Shown: positions 44,798-53,605, counted from the stretch's first letter. The stretch is 64,000 bases of DNA from JBAYIE01 sp041665785 (GCA_041665785.1 JBAYIE010000010.1:35868-99867); one strand, 5' to 3'. The notes: generated by a model not told the origin, from the letters alone. Numbers and translations: made by a program.

Positions 44798-45925
44798 TTA
44801 TTGATTTGCGGTTTGCAGAGAAGGATGAACGATATTACCCTGATGCGTAATGAGGGTACCTTTGGTTATATCTTCATCCAGTTCCCAGTTCATTTTTTCG
44901 GAAGTTGATAGATGGGTAAGAAAATTAAAAACGTTTTTGGCGTACAATTCGCTGGCATTTTGCGCCAGGGTAGACGGAAGATTACTGATCCCTACCAACG
45001 TCACACCATGTTTTACCACCGTTTTATCTTTCTCACTCAGGGCGCAGTTTCCACCCTGCTCAACAGCCATATCTACGATAACGCTTCCGAGTTTCATCAT
45101 TTTCACCTGTTCTTCGCTGATCAGCACCGGAGCACGTTTACCGGCAACCAAGGCTGTAGTAATTACCAGATCGGCCTGTGCCAACGATTTATTTACCGCT
45201 TCTTTTTGTTTCTCGAGGTATGCAGCACTTACTTCTTTGGCATATCCACCTTCTACTTTCACGGTTTCTTCTGATTTTACTTCAATGTATTTTCCTCCCA
45301 GCGACTCTACCTGTTCTTTGGTTTCGGGCCTCACATCGGTTACTTCCACGATGGCACCCAAACGTTTGGCAGTCGCTATGGCTTGCAATCCTGCTACACC
45401 TGCGCCAAAAATCAACACGCGCGATGGGGTGATGGTTCCTGCGGCGGTCATCATTAGTGGGAAAATTTTGGCCAGGGTATCTGCGCCCAGAATAACCGCT
45501 TTATAACCGGCCAGATTATTCTGCGAACTGAGGGCATCCATGTTTTGTGCACGCGAAATCCGTGGCATGGCATCCATGGAAAATGCACTGACACCTTTGG
45601 CGGCCAATGCTTTCACCAGGTCCGGGCTAAACAAATGATACATATAGGAGATACAAACTGCGCCTGTTTTCAGTTGGGCAATTTCATCGTCGCTTAGGGC
45701 ATTTACTTTTACAACAATGTCGGCCGACGAAATCAGCTGTGCCTTGTCTGTAATAATTGTACAACCTGCTTCCTCGTATGCTTCATTGCTGAAGTTGGAA
45801 GCATAGCCGGCTTGCGACTCAACCTGACAGGAATATCCTTTTTTAATAAATTGTAGGGCGACGGATGGTGATAAGGCTACACGCTTTTCTCCTTCCCTTG
45901 TTTCTTTAACGACTGCTATTCTCAA
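44798..45925 (-). CDS. pntA1: NAD(P) transhydrogenase subunit alpha, part 1 (NAD-binding)
   Basis: A 375-residue NAD-binding domain I. No ATG is available; I choose TTG 45925, giving MRIAVVKETREGEKRVALSPS, the conserved family start; the frame stays open to 45979. The Rossmann segment VLIFGAGVAGLQAIATAKRLGAIVEVTDVRPET and LVITTALVAGKRAPVLI are typical. It belongs to the alanine dehydrogenase/transhydrogenase family; the gene order pntA1-pntA2-pntB settles the assignment. It is divergent from the deacetylase gene, 66 bases away. Confidence 0.93.
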   Translation of the reverse strand: MRIAVVKETREGEKRVALSPSVALQFIKKGYSCQVESQAGYASNFSNEAYEEAGCTIITDKAQLISSADIVVKVNALSDDEIAQLKTGAVCISYMYHLFSPDLVKALAAKGVSAFSMDAMPRISRAQNMDALSSQNNLAGYKAVILGADTLAKIFPLMMTAAGTITPSRVLIFGAGVAGLQAIATAKRLGAIVEVTDVRPETKEQVESLGGKYIEVKSEETVKVEGGYAKEVSAAYLEKQKEAVNKSLAQADLVITTALVAGKRAPVLISEEQVKMMKLGSVIVDMAVEQGGNCALSEKDKTVVKHGVTLVGISNLPSTLAQNASELYAKNVFNFLTHLSTSEKMNWELDEDITKGTLITHQGNIVHPSLQTANQ

Positions 45926-45991
45926 AACCGTAAGTTTTATGTTGATGGTAAAAGAACTACAATTGTCTGAATTTTCCAATTACTGACCAAA

Positions 45992-46897
45992 ATGATAAAA
46001 ATCGCATATTCTCCGGTCTACAGGCATCCCCTGCCGGAGGATCATAGGTTTCCGATGCTAAAATATGAGCGTATTCCACATCAGTTAGTGCAGGAAGGTT
46101 TAATTGATGCAAATGCGCTGTTTGAGCCGCTACCTTGTGAATTAGAGGTACTTACTTTAACTCATACCCCTGCTTATGTAGACGGATTAATGCATGGTAC
46201 ACTGGATGAAAAAATGTTTCGAAAAATCGGTTTTCCCTGGTCACGCGGTTTGTTCGAACGTGAGCGAATCCTGATCCAGGGCACCATTGATTGTGCGAAG
46301 TATGCGAAGGATCATGGTGTTTCTTTAAATGTTGCCGGGGGTACCCATCATGCGTTCGCAGATCGGGGTGAAGGGTTTTGTCTGATGAACGATATGGCGG
46401 TGGCTGCAAATTATCTTTTACACCATCGTTTAGCTAAACGTATCCTCATCATTGATCTGGATGTACATCAGGGAAATGGTACAGCCCGGATTTTCAATAA
46501 CCGGCCTGAAGTTTTCACTTTCAGCATGCATGGAAAAGGCAATTATCCATTTCACAAAGAGCAATCGGACCTCGATATTGAATTGGAAGATGGAACAGAT
46601 GACAATTCGTATCTGGGATTATTGGAATTGCATCTTTCAGCCATTTTTGAACAGCACAAACCCGATATGATTTTCTATCAGGCGGGGGTAGATATCCTGG
46701 CAAGCGACCGTTTTGGTAAAATTGCTGTCACGCCGGAAGGTTGTGTACACAGAGATGCACTTGTGTTTTCGTATTGTAAAAAATCGGGAACTCCGGTTGC
46801 GGTTTCCATGGGTGGTGGGTATTCGCCCAATCTGGACGATGTGGTAACAGCACATTGTCGTACCTTTAAATCAGCCATTCAAACTTTTTTTACTTAA
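45992..46897 (+). CDS. Histone-deacetylase-family (acetoin utilisation/HDAC11-like) hydrolase
   Basis: A 301-residue zinc hydrolase of the arginase/deacetylase fold. Active-site features are NVAGGTHHAFADRGEGFCLMND (paired histidines), ILIIDLDVHQGNGTA (metal-binding Asp and His) and YQAGVDILASDRFGK (metal Asp). Bacterial relatives deacetylate small acetylated amines or lysine side chains, and the substrate here is unknown. It is divergent from pntA1 and followed by 145 bases to the next gene. Confidence 0.9.
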   Translation: MIKIAYSPVYRHPLPEDHRFPMLKYERIPHQLVQEGLIDANALFEPLPCELEVLTLTHTPAYVDGLMHGTLDEKMFRKIGFPWSRGLFERERILIQGTIDCAKYAKDHGVSLNVAGGTHHAFADRGEGFCLMNDMAVAANYLLHHRLAKRILIIDLDVHQGNGTARIFNNRPEVFTFSMHGKGNYPFHKEQSDLDIELEDGTDDNSYLGLLELHLSAIFEQHKPDMIFYQAGVDILASDRFGKIAVTPEGCVHRDALVFSYCKKSGTPVAVSMGGGYSPNLDDVVTAHCRTFKSAIQTFFT

Positions 46898-46995
46898 AAA
46901 GTAACGCCCTATTGCATTTTGTTATTTGAAATGATTATTTCACCCCCTGAAACAATTCGTAAAATAAAATTTGCGTTTCCGTTTTTGAATTCATA

Positions 46996-47003
46996 TACCT
47001 TTG
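46996..47003 (+). promoter_or_regulatory. -7 box before the acidic small protein
   Basis: TACCTTTG matches TAnnTTTG fully, 39 bases before the ATG at 47043. Confidence 0.5.
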
Positions 47004-47042
47004 TTAAACCAATAAACAATCAACCCGAAAGAACCTTTACTC

Positions 47043-47252
47043 ATGACCACTATCAAGAAGACTGCAGACAAAAAAGCACTTGGGAAGAAGCCGTCGAAGC
47101 CTGCACCTAAACCATCTCCTCAAAAACATGTTTCAGAAGACGAAGATCTGGATGAAGAAGACGACGATCTGGATATGGACGAACTGGACATGGATTACGA
47201 TGATGATCTTGGATTTGACGAAGACGAGGATGAAGAGGACGATGATTTTTAA
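47043..47252 (+). CDS. Small bipolar protein: Lys/Pro-rich start, poly-Asp/Glu tail
   Basis: A 69-residue protein. Residues ~1-30 are basic (KKTADKKALGKKPSKPAP). From about residue 32 almost every residue is Asp or Glu, spaced by Leu/Met/Tyr/Phe: LDMDELDMDYDDDLGFDED. It is predicted disordered. I know no function; acidic tails of this kind occur in RNA-polymerase-linked or nucleic-acid-mimic proteins, which is only analogy. Its own promoter box and its position between well-supported genes argue that it is real. It converges on the lipoprotein gene at 47271. Confidence 0.75.
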   Translation: MTTIKKTADKKALGKKPSKPAPKPSPQKHVSEDEDLDEEDDDLDMDELDMDYDDDLGFDEDEDEEDDDF

Positions 47253-47270
47253 ATCATCCGCTGTTCTGCA

Positions 47271-47828
47271 TTAAGGCAGAATAATCCAGGGAGACTCTAC
47301 AACATTGCTTTGATGAAGCGCCCTGTCGGTTAATCGAACACGCAACAAAACAGAATCGGAACGCAATCCGGGAAATAAAGGAGGCGTAAACTGATAGTCT
47401 ATATCGCCGCGTATGGCTTTGTGAACTCCATCCGGAGTAAGCGATGAGATACGCGCCTGCAATTTAAAAGTGTCGGTTGTATTTGGAATGATAAACGGAC
47501 CCAATATTCCGTTTTTCATTTCAAGGTATTCCACATTCAGGTTATAAAAATAGGGATTCCGGATTACCCCCAGGGTATCTGATTGCCTGTCGTATGGAGG
47601 AAACGTGTCGCCTTCGTTTAAACCGATATCTCCATCACCATCTTTGTATGTCAGTACAATTCCGATTAATGTATCGTTCAATCCAAATGCATCCTGCTCA
47701 ATTAAAAAGTAATTTCTTTGCCATTGCAATGAAGGAACCTCGGGATATATTTCCTTTTCTTTGCAGGAGAAAAGAAGCACTAAAGTCAGGCTTGCAAAAA
47801 CGACTAAGGATTTTATGGGTTTAAACAT
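47271..47828 (-). CDS. Lipoprotein of unknown function
   Basis: A 185-residue lipoprotein (lipobox LLFSC, Cys at 22). It is probably a single beta-sandwich: LIGIVLTYKDGDGDIGLNEGDTFPPYD looks like a calcium- or loop-type strand turn, followed by YFYNLNVEYLEMKNGILGPFII. The C-terminus ends VESPWIILP. I do not recognise a family. Its start codon (47826-47828) overlaps the start of the divergent gene at 47827, so no intergenic promoter region exists; a -7 box lies inside the other gene (47858-47865). Confidence 0.7.
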   Translation of the reverse strand: MFKPIKSLVVFASLTLVLLFSCKEKEIYPEVPSLQWQRNYFLIEQDAFGLNDTLIGIVLTYKDGDGDIGLNEGDTFPPYDRQSDTLGVIRNPYFYNLNVEYLEMKNGILGPFIIPNTTDTFKLQARISSLTPDGVHKAIRGDIDYQFTPPLFPGLRSDSVLLRVRLTDRALHQSNVVESPWIILP

Positions 47829-48804
47829 GGGCGAATTGGAATCGGAACTCTTTACTTCAAAGTTAACAAATTTTGAGGAATGGGCACTTCAGGTTTACCG
47901 CTATCAGCAGGCTCATAATCCGGTATTGACTGAATACACCCGCATGATCAAACGTACAGCCGTTCCGGATCGTATGGCTGATCTTTGTTTTTTACCCGCT
48001 TCGTTTTTCAAAACCCATGGAGTCATTACCGGTTCATTTGAACCGGAAGCCGTATTTACCAGCAGTGCAACTACCGGACAAATTCCTTCCCGGCATACAG
48101 TAAAATCACTTCAACTTTATCGAAAAAGTACGCTTTCCGGGTTTTCCCTTCAATACGGCGAGATAAAAGACACCTGCATACTTGCCTTGTTGCCATCCTA
48201 TCTGGAACGTGAGGGATCTTCGCTGGTTTGGATGGCCGATTATTTTATGCAACAATCCGGACACCCACTCAATGGATTTTATCTGAACAATTTTTCACAA
48301 CTGCACTCCACCCTGCTTCAACTGAGAGCTGCGAATCAAAAAACCATCTTAATCGGCGTAACGTTTGCATTGCTGGATTTTACTGAACAATATCCGCTTT
48401 CATTTCCGGAATTAATAGTGATGGAAACCGGTGGCATGAAAGGCCGCAAAAAAGAAATGATCCGGGAAGAAGTGCATCATCTACTGAAAAAGGGATTTCA
48501 AACTTCACAGATTCATTCCGAATATGGCATGACCGAATTGTTATCACAGGCATATGCGCAAAAAGATGGGAGATTCAATTCTCCTCCATGGATGAAATGT
48601 GTTATTACAGATTCTACCGATCCATTTACTATACTTCCTCATGGAAAATCAGGTGTTATCAATATGATTGATCTGGCCAATTTGCACTCTTGTGCATTTA
48701 TACAAACAGCCGACATTGGTCGCGCATATGAAGACGGAACTTTTGAAGTATTAGGAAGATTGGATAACAGTGAAATCAGAGGTTGCAGCCTGATGTATTT
48801 TTAA
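47827..48804 (+). CDS. LuxE/acyl-protein-synthetase-like protein
   Basis: A 325-residue protein from ATG 47827; the frame stays open to 47761 inside the lipoprotein gene, so a longer start is possible. The fold is of the acyl-adenylate/LuxE type: VFTSSATTGQIPSRH (a phosphate-binding Ser/Thr-rich loop), LIVMETGGMKGRKKEM, SQIHSEYGMTELLSQAY and ADIGRAYEDGTFEVLGRLDNSEIRG. LuxE activates fatty acids as acyl-AMP. No LuxC/LuxD or acyl carrier partner lies in the window, so substrate and pathway are unknown. Its stop overlaps that of the convergent methyltransferase gene within a TTAA. Confidence 0.78.
   Translation: MGELESELFTSKLTNFEEWALQVYRYQQAHNPVLTEYTRMIKRTAVPDRMADLCFLPASFFKTHGVITGSFEPEAVFTSSATTGQIPSRHTVKSLQLYRKSTLSGFSLQYGEIKDTCILALLPSYLEREGSSLVWMADYFMQQSGHPLNGFYLNNFSQLHSTLLQLRAANQKTILIGVTFALLDFTEQYPLSFPELIVMETGGMKGRKKEMIREEVHHLLKKGFQTSQIHSEYGMTELLSQAYAQKDGRFNSPPWMKCVITDSTDPFTILPHGKSGVINMIDLANLHSCAFIQTADIGRAYEDGTFEVLGRLDNSEIRGCSLMYF
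47858..47865 (-). promoter_or_regulatory. -7 box of the lipoprotein gene, inside the divergent gene
   Basis: On the minus strand TAACTTTG matches TAnnTTTG fully, 29 bases before the lipoprotein ATG (47828). It lies within codons 11-13 of the LuxE-like gene. Confidence 0.5.
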
Positions 48805-49967
48805 ATTTCAGCAGCGGGTTTTGGTTTACTCCGGCTTCCTTCATACAATTCAAACTTATGGTATTTGCATTCCAACGCACCGTTATATAAATTCAATCGT
48901 TTGCTCGCTGCCAAACCAATTTTTTTCATCGCTTCTATATTCGATGAAATAATCCAGGCGGTATATCCTTTGAAATCCTTTTTCATTTTGTCGCCCATCA
49001 TCTTGTAAAACGCATTGATTTCTTCGATTGGCAGACGCTCTCCGTAAGGTGGATTCATGATTAATATTCCTCCTCCGGCCGGTGGTACCACTTCTTCAAA
49101 TCGTTTGTTTGATAAGCGAATATCTTCGTCCAGCCCCGCCCGTTCTACATTACCGCGTGCAATATCAATGGCTTTAAAAGTTTTATCACTTCCGAAAAAC
49201 CGTGCTTCACATTCCCGGATATTGGCCTGTGCGTCATCTTTTACTTCCTGCCATATTTTTGCATCTAAATTCTTCCAACGTTCAAATCCAAATTGTTTCC
49301 GCAACCAGTTTGCCGGAACATTTTTGGCATACAACGCTGCTTCAATCAATAAGGTTCCACTGCCACACATCGGATCCACAAAATTTCCTATACCATCCCA
49401 ACCGGTTAACAGAATCATACCGGCTGCGGTTACTTCATTGATGGGTGCAAGGGTATTCTCACCCCGGTAACCACGCCGGTGCAACGATTCAGCTGAACTG
49501 TCGAGCGAAACGGTAACATCATCTTTAAAAATATGGATATCAATGCTCAGATCCGGATGTGTAAGGTCAACACTGGGCCGTCGACCATATTTATCACGGA
49601 AGCCATCTACAATGGCATCCTTTGTCTTTTGTGATATGTATTGCGAATGATTGAAAAAATCAGACTTCACACTGCTGTGAATAGCCAGGGTTCCATCTAC
49701 ATCCAGGTATTGATCCCATTGCATGCGGCGGATTTCTTCGTATAAATCGCGCTCGTTGGTAGCTTTGAATTTTGCGATAGGAATCAACACCTTCAAGGCT
49801 GTTCTCAGGTACAAATTGGCTTTGTACATCAGACGCAGATCGCCTTCAAAACTTACCGCACGGTTATGAGCCTCCACCTTTTCAGCTCCCAGAATCCGCA
49901 ATTCCTCAGCCAAAACTTCTTCCAACCCGAATTGGGTCTTAGCCACCATTTTAATTATTTCAGTCAC
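48801..49967 (-). CDS. rlmL: RNA methyltransferase with THUMP domain (RlmL/RlmKL N-terminal type)
   Basis: A 388-residue protein. N-terminal ferredoxin-like and THUMP domain (~1-160; MVAKTQFGLEEVLAEELRILGAEKVE and LRTALKVLIPIAKFKATNERDLYEEI). The methyltransferase domain (~165-388) has NFVDPMCGSGTLLIEAALYA (SAM motif), IDIARGNVERAG and the catalytic ILIMNPPYGERLP (NPPY for N2-guanine methylation). The family modifies 23S rRNA G2445; which base it targets here is inferred. It lacks the RlmK half of the E. coli fusion. It is convergent with the LuxE-like gene. Confidence 0.9.
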   Translation of the reverse strand: MTEIIKMVAKTQFGLEEVLAEELRILGAEKVEAHNRAVSFEGDLRLMYKANLYLRTALKVLIPIAKFKATNERDLYEEIRRMQWDQYLDVDGTLAIHSSVKSDFFNHSQYISQKTKDAIVDGFRDKYGRRPSVDLTHPDLSIDIHIFKDDVTVSLDSSAESLHRRGYRGENTLAPINEVTAAGMILLTGWDGIGNFVDPMCGSGTLLIEAALYAKNVPANWLRKQFGFERWKNLDAKIWQEVKDDAQANIRECEARFFGSDKTFKAIDIARGNVERAGLDEDIRLSNKRFEEVVPPAGGGILIMNPPYGERLPIEEINAFYKMMGDKMKKDFKGYTAWIISSNIEAMKKIGLAASKRLNLYNGALECKYHKFELYEGSRSKPKPAAEI

Positions 49968-50076
49968 GGCGCGAAGTTAAGCTTATTTGATCCAATCACG
50001 ACAATAGCTGAAGGCAAAGTACAGGAATCCAATCGTACTCTTCACCCTTCCAACTTTTATACTTTCACAACTCCCT

Positions 50077-50084
50077 TATATTTG
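50077..50084 (+). promoter_or_regulatory. -7 box of purD, five bases from the start codon
   Basis: TATATTTG matches TAnnTTTG fully and ends five bases before the certain purD start (ATG 50090). If used, transcription would begin at or next to the start codon, giving a leaderless mRNA. Confidence 0.5.
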
Positions 50085-50089
50085 CCGCT

Positions 50090-51388
50090 ATGAATATTCT
50101 CCTCATTGGATCGGGCGGACGAGAGCACGCGATGGCCTTTAAACTGAAACAGAGTTCTTTATGCGATACCTTGTATATCATGCCGGGAAATGCCGGAACT
50201 GCACAGTTGGGTTTGAATGTACCTATCAATCCTCTGGATTTTGCGCTGGCAGGTAAATTTTGTATCGACAACCGGATTGAACTGGTGGTTGTAGGTCCTG
50301 AAGATCCACTGGTTAAAGGAATCCGGAATTATTTTGAGGCCGACCAAAACTTGCGCAACATTTTATTTGTAGGACCCGGACAGGAAGGCGCTATCATGGA
50401 AGGCAGTAAAGACTGGAGCAAAGATTTTATGGCACGGCATCAGATCCCAACTGCAGCTTATAAAACTTTTACTTTTCAAAATATTTATGATGGGTTGGAT
50501 TATGTAAAAGCACATTCCTTACCCGTAGTCTTGAAAGCAGATGGATTAGCCGCCGGAAAAGGTGTATTGATTTGTGAAAACCACACAGATGCGGTAACCG
50601 AATTAAATGCCATGATTCGTGAAAAGAAATTTGGTGATGCCAGCAATAAGGTAGTGGTGGAAGAATTTTTGAAAGGCATTGAACTCTCTGTTTTCGTTTT
50701 AACAGATGGTGATTCCTATATCGTTTTACCGGAAGCAAAAGATTACAAACGCATCGGCATTGGCGAAACCGGGTTGAATACCGGCGGTATGGGTGCCGTT
50801 TCGCCTGTTCCATTTGCCGACAGTGCGTTTATGCAAAAAGTGGAAGAACGCATCATTCAACCCACCATCATGGGGTTGAAAAAGGACCAGATTGCTTACA
50901 AAGGTTTCATCTTTATCGGGTTGATGAAAGTTGGTGATGAACCCTATGTGATCGAATACAATTGCCGCATGGGAGATCCCGAAACAGAAGCTGTATTACC
51001 TCGCATAGAAAGCGATTATGCAGCTATGATGCTGGCTTGTGCAAACGGTACCTTAAAAGATTATTCACTCACCGTTTCCCCACAGCATGCAGCAACCGTA
51101 GTTTTGGTTTCTGAAGGTTATCCCGGCACATTCGAGAAAGGGAAAGTAATTACAAATACAGAAAATGTAACCTCTGCCCTCCTGTTTCATGCAGGCACTT
51201 CGTTGAATGCCACGCAAGAAGTGCAAACAAACGGAGGACGCGTTCTGGCCATCACCGCATTGGCAGACTCATTGGATGAAGCTGTGCAAACAGCAATGAT
51301 AAACGCTGAACAGATTTCTTACGACGGAAAATACTACCGCACCGATATCGGATTTGAATTTATTGCACCTACCACACGTGAAAAATAA
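50090..51388 (+). CDS. purD: Phosphoribosylamine-glycine ligase
   Basis: A 432-residue ATP-grasp enzyme of purine synthesis, joining glycine to phosphoribosylamine. It opens MNILLIGSGGREHAMAFKLKQS, has the VVLKADGLAAGKGVLIC and VVVEEFLKGIELSVFVLTDG ATP-grasp motifs, GLNTGGMGAVSPVP, and YVIEYNCRMGDPETEAVLPR with metal-binding residues. The length is normal. A -7 box ends five bases before the ATG. The 3' end overlaps the MFS gene start by 11 bases. Confidence 0.96.
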   Translation: MNILLIGSGGREHAMAFKLKQSSLCDTLYIMPGNAGTAQLGLNVPINPLDFALAGKFCIDNRIELVVVGPEDPLVKGIRNYFEADQNLRNILFVGPGQEGAIMEGSKDWSKDFMARHQIPTAAYKTFTFQNIYDGLDYVKAHSLPVVLKADGLAAGKGVLICENHTDAVTELNAMIREKKFGDASNKVVVEEFLKGIELSVFVLTDGDSYIVLPEAKDYKRIGIGETGLNTGGMGAVSPVPFADSAFMQKVEERIIQPTIMGLKKDQIAYKGFIFIGLMKVGDEPYVIEYNCRMGDPETEAVLPRIESDYAAMMLACANGTLKDYSLTVSPQHAATVVLVSEGYPGTFEKGKVITNTENVTSALLFHAGTSLNATQEVQTNGGRVLAITALADSLDEAVQTAMINAEQISYDGKYYRTDIGFEFIAPTTREK

Positions 51389-52607
51389 AAAAGCAGCCCT
51401 CGTCTTTATTCTCATTACCCTTTTGCTCGATGTTATCGGATTGGGAATTATCATTCCGGTAATGCCCAAACTGATTACCGAATTAATTCATAGCGATTTG
51501 AGTGATGCGGCTCTGTACAGCGGCTGGATCATGTTTTCATTCGCCATCATGCAGTTTATTTTTGCTCCCATCATTGGCAACCTGAGCGATCAGTATGGTA
51601 GACGTAAGGTACTCTTAATCTCGTTGTTTGGCTTCGGCATCGATTATATTATTCTGGCGCTTGCACCAACCATCACCTGGTTGTTTATCGGCCGCATCAT
51701 TGCCGGAATTACCGGTGCCAGTTTTACTACTGCATCAGCTTATATCGCGGATATCAGTCCGCCTGAAAAAAGAGCGCAGAATTTCGGGATGATTGGTGCC
51801 ATGTTTGGTTTGGGCTTTATCATTGGTCCCGTTATGGGTGGTGTGTTGGGTCAGTTTGGTTCGCGTGTTCCTTTTTATGCTGCTGCCGGATTAAGCTTGT
51901 TGAACTGGCTGTACGGATATTTCATTTTGCCGGAATCACTTGATCCGGAACACCGCCGCAAATTCGACTGGAAGCGGGCTAATCCATTTGGTTCATTGAA
52001 ACAACTGAAAAAATACCCGCTTGCCTCCGGGTTAATCATTGCCTTGTTTTTTGTGTATATAGCCGCACACGCAGTTCAAAGTACCTGGACATTTTTTAGC
52101 ATGGAACAATTGAAATGGGATGAAACTATGGTGGGTTATTCTTTGGGTGCCGTTGGCGTTCTGGTGGCACTGGTTCAGGGAGGTTTGATTCGTGTTATTA
52201 CTCCCAGGATTGGCCAGAAAAATTCGGTATATGCCGGAATGACTTTGTATGCAATTGGATTTTTTCTTTTCGCATTTTGTTCGCAAACCTGGCAAATGTT
52301 TGCCGTATTGGTTCCTTATTGCCTGGGTGGCATTGCAGGTCCGGCCTTGCAGGGACTTATATCCAACGAAGTTCCGGCAAATGAACAGGGAGAATTGCAA
52401 GGAGCCTTAACCAGCATGATGAGTGCAACTTCCATCATCGGGCCACCCATGATGTCGAATGTGTTTCATCATTTTACATCACCGGATAGTTCGGTGTATT
52501 TTCCGGGTGCTTCCTTTATGTTGGGTTTTGTGTTTACCATTATCAGTTTGTTCCTGATTTCACGATCGCTGAAGAAGCATTACATTCCTGCTGTTGAGCA
52601 GGCTTAA
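51378..52607 (+). CDS. MFS drug-efflux-type transporter (TetA/Bcr-like)
   Basis: A 409-residue transporter from GTG 51378, overlapping purD by 11 bases; the frame opens at TTG 51354. Twelve hydrophobic segments; TLLLDVIGLGIIIPVMPKL in TM1, GNLSDQYGRRKVLLISLFGFG (the MFS motif A) and FGLGFIIGPVMGGVLGQFG (motif C of antiporters) are of the tetracycline/multidrug proton-antiport type. The substrate is unknown and no resistance is claimed. It is probably in a purD operon. Its stop overlaps the convergent holA stop within TTAA. Confidence 0.88.
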   Translation: MKNKKAALVFILITLLLDVIGLGIIIPVMPKLITELIHSDLSDAALYSGWIMFSFAIMQFIFAPIIGNLSDQYGRRKVLLISLFGFGIDYIILALAPTITWLFIGRIIAGITGASFTTASAYIADISPPEKRAQNFGMIGAMFGLGFIIGPVMGGVLGQFGSRVPFYAAAGLSLLNWLYGYFILPESLDPEHRRKFDWKRANPFGSLKQLKKYPLASGLIIALFFVYIAAHAVQSTWTFFSMEQLKWDETMVGYSLGAVGVLVALVQGGLIRVITPRIGQKNSVYAGMTLYAIGFFLFAFCSQTWQMFAVLVPYCLGGIAGPALQGLISNEVPANEQGELQGALTSMMSATSIIGPPMMSNVFHHFTSPDSSVYFPGASFMLGFVFTIISLFLISRSLKKHYIPAVEQA

Positions 52608-53605
52608 ATAATTTTAATCAATACTTCTTTGAACAACTGATCGGGTGTGGTTGAGAAATTATTCACGCCTTTGCTTTTGAGATCGTACTCATGCATTACG
52701 CGAATGCCTTTTTCCAATTCGTCGAGAGAATAGTTTTTCGCAGCGGTTGAACAATCAATCGCCTGATAATAATTTAACCCGAACTCTCTTTGCAGTTTCC
52801 CCTGATCCGTGATCTTGCTTTGTTTGACCATATAGGCCTTGTTGAGAAAATTGGAAAGATTAGACAAGGTACCAATGATGGAAAAATCTTTTGCTTTACC
52901 CATGTGATGCGCAATGTGAAACGCACGCGATGCATTTTTGGCGGATAATGCATTGATGAATTCGAAAATATTGTATTCGCGGCTGATCCCGATTTTTAAT
53001 TCCACATCGGTATCGGTAATTTGTTTGTCGTCGTGCTTGTTGATGATCAGCTTTTCCAGTTCATTGGAAATTTTAGCCAGATCGCTGCCCAGTGATTCTG
53101 CAATCAATAAACTCGAACGTGGCGTAATGGAATACCCTTTCACCTTCAGATATTGCTCAATCCAGGGCGCCAGTTGATTTTGCTTAATGGCCTTTGATTC
53201 AAAAATCACATGGCGGGTTAAGGCTTTATAAAACCGTGTGCGCTTATCGAGCTTCGACGATTTATTGCAAATCACCAGAATGGTAGTAGGTACCGGTTTT
53301 TCGAAGTAGGCTTCAAATTCATCCAGACCTTTGAGCAATTGAGCTTCCTTTACCAGAATGATCTGATAGGGTGCCATGAGCGGAAAACGGCGGGCATTGG
53401 ATACAATGGTATTTACATCCGAATCTTTGCCATACAACACCATCTGATTAAATCCCTTTTCAGCATCAGTCAGGATATTATTCTCAATAAAATCAGAAAT
53501 GAGGTCGATGAAATAGTGTTCTTCCCCGTATAAATAATAGACCGGAGCAAATTTCTTTGCTTTAAGCTCTGCGAGGAGTTTGTTATGTTCTGTATAATCT
53601 GCCAA
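52604..53605 (-). CDS. holA: DNA polymerase III subunit delta
   Basis: A 333-residue clamp-loader delta subunit; it opens the sliding clamp with gamma/tau and delta-prime. The start is TTG 53605, with no ATG available. It shows KKFAPVYYLYGEEHYFIDLISDFIE and ILVKEAQLLKGLDEFEAYFEKPVPTTILVICNKS in the N-terminal domain and the helical C-terminal half (~200-333) ending DLKSKGVNNFSTTPDQLFKEVLIKI. Divergent from the HsdR-N-like gene, 34 bases away. Confidence 0.93.
   Translation of the reverse strand: MADYTEHNKLLAELKAKKFAPVYYLYGEEHYFIDLISDFIENNILTDAEKGFNQMVLYGKDSDVNTIVSNARRFPLMAPYQIILVKEAQLLKGLDEFEAYFEKPVPTTILVICNKSSKLDKRTRFYKALTRHVIFESKAIKQNQLAPWIEQYLKVKGYSITPRSSLLIAESLGSDLAKISNELEKLIINKHDDKQITDTDVELKIGISREYNIFEFINALSAKNASRAFHIAHHMGKAKDFSIIGTLSNLSNFLNKAYMVKQSKITDQGKLQREFGLNYYQAIDCSTAAKNYSLDELEKGIRVMHEYDLKSKGVNNFSTTPDQLFKEVLIKII

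Noticed and set aside
51378..52607. A tetracycline-resistance determinant
   Set aside because: The MFS motifs are general to drug-proton antiporters, and the gene lies in a purD operon with no mobile element; no substrate can be claimed.
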